A program made the translations under genes and the position numbers. Below, in pieces: positions 23,662 through 26,477 of a stretch of DNA of 26,477 nt. The stretch spans positions 1-26,477 of the forward strand of contig DLAF01000034.1 of the NCBI GenBank assembly GCA_002492725.1, written 5' to 3'. The DNA is from Lachnospiraceae bacterium UBA7054 (GTDB lineage Bacteria; Bacillota; Clostridia; Lachnospirales; Lachnospiraceae). The stretch's first letter is position 1; every line of letters begins with the position of its first letter. The notes below the pieces were generated by a model. That model was not told where the DNA came from. It saw only the letters and a list, made by a program, of their open reading frames with translations, and ran no database searches.

Positions 23662-24361
23662 CCGCTTCTTCGTTCTCCTCATCTATCTGCAGAGAAAAGC
23701 TCATATCGTCTGCAACTTCTTCCGTCTCCGGCTCCACTTTCTTAAAAATACCGCTGTAGAGCCAAGCTGCACCATAGGCCGGCGCCGAAATGCCGAACAG
23801 GATAACAAAGAGTAGCGCATAGGTGGAAAAATAACAGATCACCAGAGGCAGTGCATAACACGCTATCATCAGTATTGTTTTCGGCAAATTGGCAAAGGCC
23901 AGTATCATTGCGTTCTTCAGTGTGTTTTTGATTGGATTTTCAAAACGGGCCTGCAAGGGAAAAACGTAGACCGCTATCATTAACAGCAGAATCGCCACCG
24001 CCAGGACAGCGATCACAACTGCCTTGGGGAATACCATTCCGGAATAACCAAAAATCAGGATATCTCCCACGTAAACCGCTATCACCAAAAGCATCAGAAG
24101 CCAAAGTAAGGTGGCCTGCTTAAAATTTTGCTTAAAAGACTTAAAGAAGCCGCGGATCAGATAGCCTTCCCTGTCGCGAACCATCTTTAAGAGAACATAA
24201 TGCATGGCCGTGTGTGCGGCACCCACTGTGATCACCGGAATACAAACGATGATCATTAAAAAATTTAAAATCAACAAATCCCCCACACGATTTAAAACAC
24301 GCATCAAGGGACTATCTATATCTAAAAATCTGCCCAATCGATTTTCCTCCCGATACTCCAT
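23654..24361 (-). CDS. DUF624 (YesL-like) membrane protein
   Basis: An integral membrane protein of 235 residues with about five to six helices. The family motif near the start is DIDSPLMRVLNRVGDLLILNFL, followed by CIPVITVGAAHTAMHYVLLKM and RGFFKSFKQNFKQA, as in YesL of Bacillus subtilis. Family members sit with carbohydrate ABC genes (yesLMNOPQ), and their function is unknown. Here it lies between an HD-GYP gene and a diguanylate cyclase gene, both probably co-transcribed. No ribosome binding site precedes the ATG; instead an extended -10 (TGATATACT) ends five bases before it, which hints at a second, nearly leaderless transcript. The C-terminus is an acidic tail. Confidence 0.85.
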   Translation of the reverse strand: MEYREENRLGRFLDIDSPLMRVLNRVGDLLILNFLMIIVCIPVITVGAAHTAMHYVLLKMVRDREGYLIRGFFKSFKQNFKQATLLWLLMLLVIAVYVGDILIFGYSGMVFPKAVVIAVLAVAILLLMIAVYVFPLQARFENPIKNTLKNAMILAFANLPKTILMIACYALPLVICYFSTYALLFVILFGISAPAYGAAWLYSGIFKKVEPETEEVADDMSFSLQIDEENEEADG

Positions 24362-24392
24362 CTTTTAGTATATCACAAAATGGATCTAAAGT

Positions 24393-25649
24393 CTAGATTT
24401 TATATTTTGCAACCACTTGCTGATACTGCGCATTCAGGGTCTGGTACATTTTCAAAATGTTTGCCGTCTCCATCTTTACATGCTCCATCACCTCGTCGTA
24501 GGAATCAGAGAGGATATTCGCAGGCTGGCGTTTAAAATGTTTCTTAGCCACCTCATCATTTAAATAGCGCAGTACCTGTACTTTGGGGTAAGCTTCTCGA
24601 TAGCTTCGCTTGCTCACAAGGGCGCTGACGACATCCGCCACCTGCAAAATGCCCTGCTGCAGAGAAATCTGCTGATCCGTCAGGCGTTTGGGATAACCGC
24701 TGCCGTCCCCTCTCTCATGATGTGCAAGTGCGATACTTACGATCTCCGCGTCCATTTTCTTACTGATCTTTTCTTCCGTGACAGCCACATGCGTCCGAAC
24801 ATGCTTGATTTCCTCCGGCTTTAACTTTCTGGGCGCCATGAGCACATCCGTCGAAATGGCAATCATGCCCAGATCGTGCAGCAGGGCCGCATAGTAAATC
24901 ATCTCCCGCTCTTGATCGGGCAAAAAGAGTCTCGCGGAAATCTCTTCGCAAATACAGATGGTAGTCACTGTGTCAACCACCATGCTCTCTCTGACAAACC
25001 CGAAACAATAGATCAGCATATCCAAAAACTGTTTCTTTTCTTCATTATTAAAAATCATGTACTCGGCAATCTCGTCCAGTTCCTGCTTATAATCGCCGGA
25101 CTTAATCTTATCGACCAAACCATACTTTGCGTCGCACTGATAAAAACGTTCCAGACCCGCAGCAGAAAGCTTAGTATCCGCCTGCTTTTGGAACATGCGC
25201 GAATCAAACTGCGCTCCCATGGTATTCGAATAAATATCCACCTTCTCCGCGATGTTTACATAGGCCGCCACTTCCTTGTACTCATAATCAACAGTCTTTA
25301 ATTTCTCATAATCTCTGCAATGGTACATAATGACCTTTGCAAGATCCGGTACCGGGGAAAGATACTTAAAGAAGAGATAGCCGTAAATGGAGTGCGCCAT
25401 GCTGTCCCTGGTCTCGTATTGCAGCATGTCGTTGATACGGGTCTTTTCCGTCTTGTAAGCGCCGATATCATGCATGGTTGCCACCATGACAATATCCGCC
25501 AGCTCAAACTCCTCGTATTTGTTTTCCTCCTTCAGCATCTTATAGACTATGTAAGCTACCCGCGAGCCGTGCTCCATCAGATTGGGATTGATCAACTTCA
25601 AAACATCCCGCATCAACAGATAAATGTCCTTGCTCCTAATATACTCCAT
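24393..25649 (-). CDS. HD-GYP domain protein (likely c-di-GMP phosphodiesterase)
   Basis: It has two HD-type halves. The N-terminal half carries ATMHDIGAY and a His-rich IMYHCRDYEKL and may be degenerate. The C-terminal half (about residues 240-400) is a complete HD-GYP domain with LLHDLGM, LAPRKLKPEE-like substrate loop, VTEEKI, and HHERGDGSGYPKRL (His310, His311, Gly-Tyr-Pro), followed by VADVVSALVSKRSYR. HD-GYP domains cleave c-di-GMP to GMP. No membrane segment is visible, so it is cytoplasmic. It follows the GNAT gene by 24 bases, and GGGAG precedes the ATG. A cyclase gene two positions downstream suggests that synthesis and breakdown are regulated together. Confidence 0.88.
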   Translation of the reverse strand: MEYIRSKDIYLLMRDVLKLINPNLMEHGSRVAYIVYKMLKEENKYEEFELADIVMVATMHDIGAYKTEKTRINDMLQYETRDSMAHSIYGYLFFKYLSPVPDLAKVIMYHCRDYEKLKTVDYEYKEVAAYVNIAEKVDIYSNTMGAQFDSRMFQKQADTKLSAAGLERFYQCDAKYGLVDKIKSGDYKQELDEIAEYMIFNNEEKKQFLDMLIYCFGFVRESMVVDTVTTICICEEISARLFLPDQEREMIYYAALLHDLGMIAISTDVLMAPRKLKPEEIKHVRTHVAVTEEKISKKMDAEIVSIALAHHERGDGSGYPKRLTDQQISLQQGILQVADVVSALVSKRSYREAYPKVQVLRYLNDEVAKKHFKRQPANILSDSYDEVMEHVKMETANILKMYQTLNAQYQQVVAKYKI

Positions 25650-25673
25650 ATCGTTCTCCCATCTAAAATCCCG

Positions 25674-26144
25674 TCACAGCACAAACTCCATCGGCGTGTA
25701 GATAATCCCGTCCTTTTGTTCCTGCGGACGGATATCGCGAAACCCCAGCTTATGATAAAACTCCACTCCGTAAGGGGATGCGTTCACAGTCATATGAGAA
25801 ACCTTTTTTTCGGATACCAGATAACTCTTGACATACTGAATAAGTGCCCGTCCGATTCCCTGTCTGTGGTATTTTTCATCCACAAACAACAAAGAAATGT
25901 GAGAGTCATCCCGCAAAGTGATCATTCCCACAAGCGTCGTGCCCGCATACGCCACAAACAAATGATAGGAGCCGATCAAAAACATCCGATAAATGGTCGA
26001 ATCCGTGACAAACCGTTCAAAATTATTGACGCCTTCCGGCGGATAATCTTTCGCCTCAAACTGCAAAAAGGTGCGCCACGCAAGCGCCATGGCGTCCTCC
26101 CACTCGTCCCTGTGTGCAGTTCTGATCTGATATGGTATTTCCAA
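25674..26144 (-). CDS. GNAT-family N-acetyltransferase
   Basis: The 156-residue protein has the acetyl-CoA-binding core LFVDEKYHRQGIGRALIQYVK, the R/Q-x-x-G-x-G/A pyrophosphate loop, preceded by beta-strand GTTLVGMITLRDDSHISLL, and the C-terminal NASPYGVEFYHKLGF motif common in single-domain GNATs. The substrate cannot be told. The frame has no ATG at the right place; the most likely start is TTG at 26144, with AAAGGAG 12 bases before it, while an ATT six bases earlier would space better. A promoter (TTGCAT, 17 bases, TAGAAT) stands upstream, making this the first gene of the HD-GYP / DUF624 / cyclase operon. Confidence 0.85.
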   Translation of the reverse strand: MEIPYQIRTAHRDEWEDAMALAWRTFLQFEAKDYPPEGVNNFERFVTDSTIYRMFLIGSYHLFVAYAGTTLVGMITLRDDSHISLLFVDEKYHRQGIGRALIQYVKSYLVSEKKVSHMTVNASPYGVEFYHKLGFRDIRPQEQKDGIIYTPMEFVL

Positions 26145-26177
26145 AACAATATGCGGCTCCTTTGTTACTTTGTTCTT

Positions 26178-26206
26178 ATTCTAGCCTACTTTTGGCGAAA
26201 ATGCAA
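26178..26206 (-). promoter_or_regulatory. Promoter of the GNAT / c-di-GMP operon
   Basis: Minus-strand TTGCAT (26201-26206), 17 bases, TAGAAT (26178-26183); predicted start near 26171. Confidence 0.6.
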
Positions 26207-26222
26207 CCTACTGGAGAGAAAT

Positions 26223-26237
26223 CCGCATACAATGCGG
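26223..26237. repeat. Short perfect hairpin
   Basis: CCGCAT and ATGCGG flank three bases (ACA), between the GNAT promoter and the palindrome at 26276. No T tract follows. Confidence 0.4.
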
Positions 26238-26275
26238 CGTTTCTTTCCTGTCAAAAAAACTTCTACAGGCATTTT

Positions 26276-26291
26276 AAACGATATATCGTTT
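26276..26291. promoter_or_regulatory. 16-base perfect palindrome, candidate operator
   Basis: AAACGATATATCGTTT equals its own reverse complement. It lies 13 bases upstream of the plus-strand -35 and about 70 bases upstream of the divergent GNAT promoter's -35. Confidence 0.55.
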
Positions 26292-26304
26292 TATAAATAG
26301 TTCC

Positions 26305-26333
26305 TTGACATTTATTTTATAAAAGCGTATACT
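26305..26333 (+). promoter_or_regulatory. Sigma-A-type promoter at the right edge
   Basis: TTGACA (26305-26310), a 17-base spacer and TATACT (26328-26333). Predicted start near 26340. Confidence 0.85.
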
Positions 26334-26342
26334 GAGCATACA

Positions 26343-26431
26343 GAGTAAACACAGGAAGCCTTTTCGTGGGCTTTGGCGTCACAACGACGCATCTGTGCAT
26401 TCGCACAACAGGCAGTTTCTGCCGCTTACTC
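26343..26431 (+). ncRNA. Putative multi-hairpin RNA leader
   Basis: GAGTAA (26343-26348) pairs with TTACTC (26426-26431) and encloses four perfect 5-base hairpins in a row: AAGCC/GGCTT (26356-26373), GCGTC/GACGC (26376-26390), TGTGC/GCACA (26394-26407) and GGCAG/CTGCC (26411-26423). The layout suggests a five-way junction. I cannot match it to a named riboswitch or RNA family. Confidence 0.5.
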
Positions 26432-26439
26432 ACAGTAAC

Positions 26440-26477
26440 ATGACAACAAAAATGCGGCGGGAGCAACCGAAAACACT
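26440..26477 (+). CDS. Possible start of a coding region cut by the window edge
   Basis: ATG at 26440 opens a frame that stays open for 12 codons to the window end (MTTKMRREQPKT). No ribosome binding site is visible before it; the ATG follows the closing stem of the structured leader by eight bases. It could equally be non-coding RNA sequence. Nothing about function can be said. Confidence 0.25.
   Translation, partial: MTTKMRREQPKT

Noticed and set aside
26343..26431. Cyclic-di-GMP, glycine or THF riboswitch at the right edge
   Set aside because: The conserved core sequences of these classes are absent; only a general multi-hairpin shape is shared.
1..26477. CRISPR array, toxin-antitoxin pair or phage-defence cluster
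   Set aside because: No spaced direct repeats of the CRISPR type and no genes of those families were found; the only regular repeats are the in-frame 42-base units.

Overview
The window looks like a chromosomal segment of an anaerobic Gram-positive bacterium of the Clostridia, most likely Lachnospiraceae. The evidence is the tadA / large SRP RNA / dnaX / ybaB / recR neighbourhood, the consensus TTGACA-N17-TATACT promoters, strong AGGAGG-type ribosome binding sites, a PFK of the clostridial GGNGT/PKTIDND type, and MsmK-type sugar ABC transport. This assignment is inference from gene content; no 16S rRNA is present.

Region 1 (1-8511, almost all minus strand): reading downward from tadA come pfkA, dnaX, ybaB, recR, galM, then a cell-envelope trio: a membrane-anchored LysM protein, a DUF5711-like propeller protein and a CvpA-like membrane protein. 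Below them, at 28-170, a consensus minus-strand promoter feeds a compact, highly self-complementary element that is probably a structured RNA or a palindromic repeat.

Region 2 (8600-9160, plus strand): a tRNA-Ser(CGA) with its own promoter, leader hairpin and terminator, then the large-type SRP RNA with a consensus promoter.

Region 3 (9155-18276, minus strand): a repeat-bearing Lachnospiraceae-type protein, a CdaR/PucR-like regulator, an MsmK-type ABC ATPase, a copper module (csoR then copA, with a CsoR operator inside the promoter spacer), and a pair of sugar ABC permeases. copA ends in a second CopZ-like domain that has its own potential start. The upstream permease has lost its original start at a junction with the N-terminal fragment of a phage/ICE-type integrase.

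Region 4 (18277-22091, plus strand): a second sugar ABC system, made of a lipoprotein binding protein, an intercistronic terminator and two permeases. It has no ATPase of its own and probably uses the MsmK-type protein encoded at 11588-12697.

Region 5 (22141-26144, minus strand): an apparent operon of a GNAT acetyltransferase, an HD-GYP protein, a DUF624/YesL membrane protein and a diguanylate cyclase, i.e. both making and breaking of c-di-GMP beside a sugar transporter. At the right edge a consensus plus-strand promoter leads into a leader of four small hairpins enclosed by a closing stem, just before a possible coding start cut by the window end.

The least ordinary items are the two structured RNA candidates at the window edges, the copA-copZ fusion with an internal start and Fur-like box, the integrase/permease junction, and the start-stop codon pair in the binding-protein leader.
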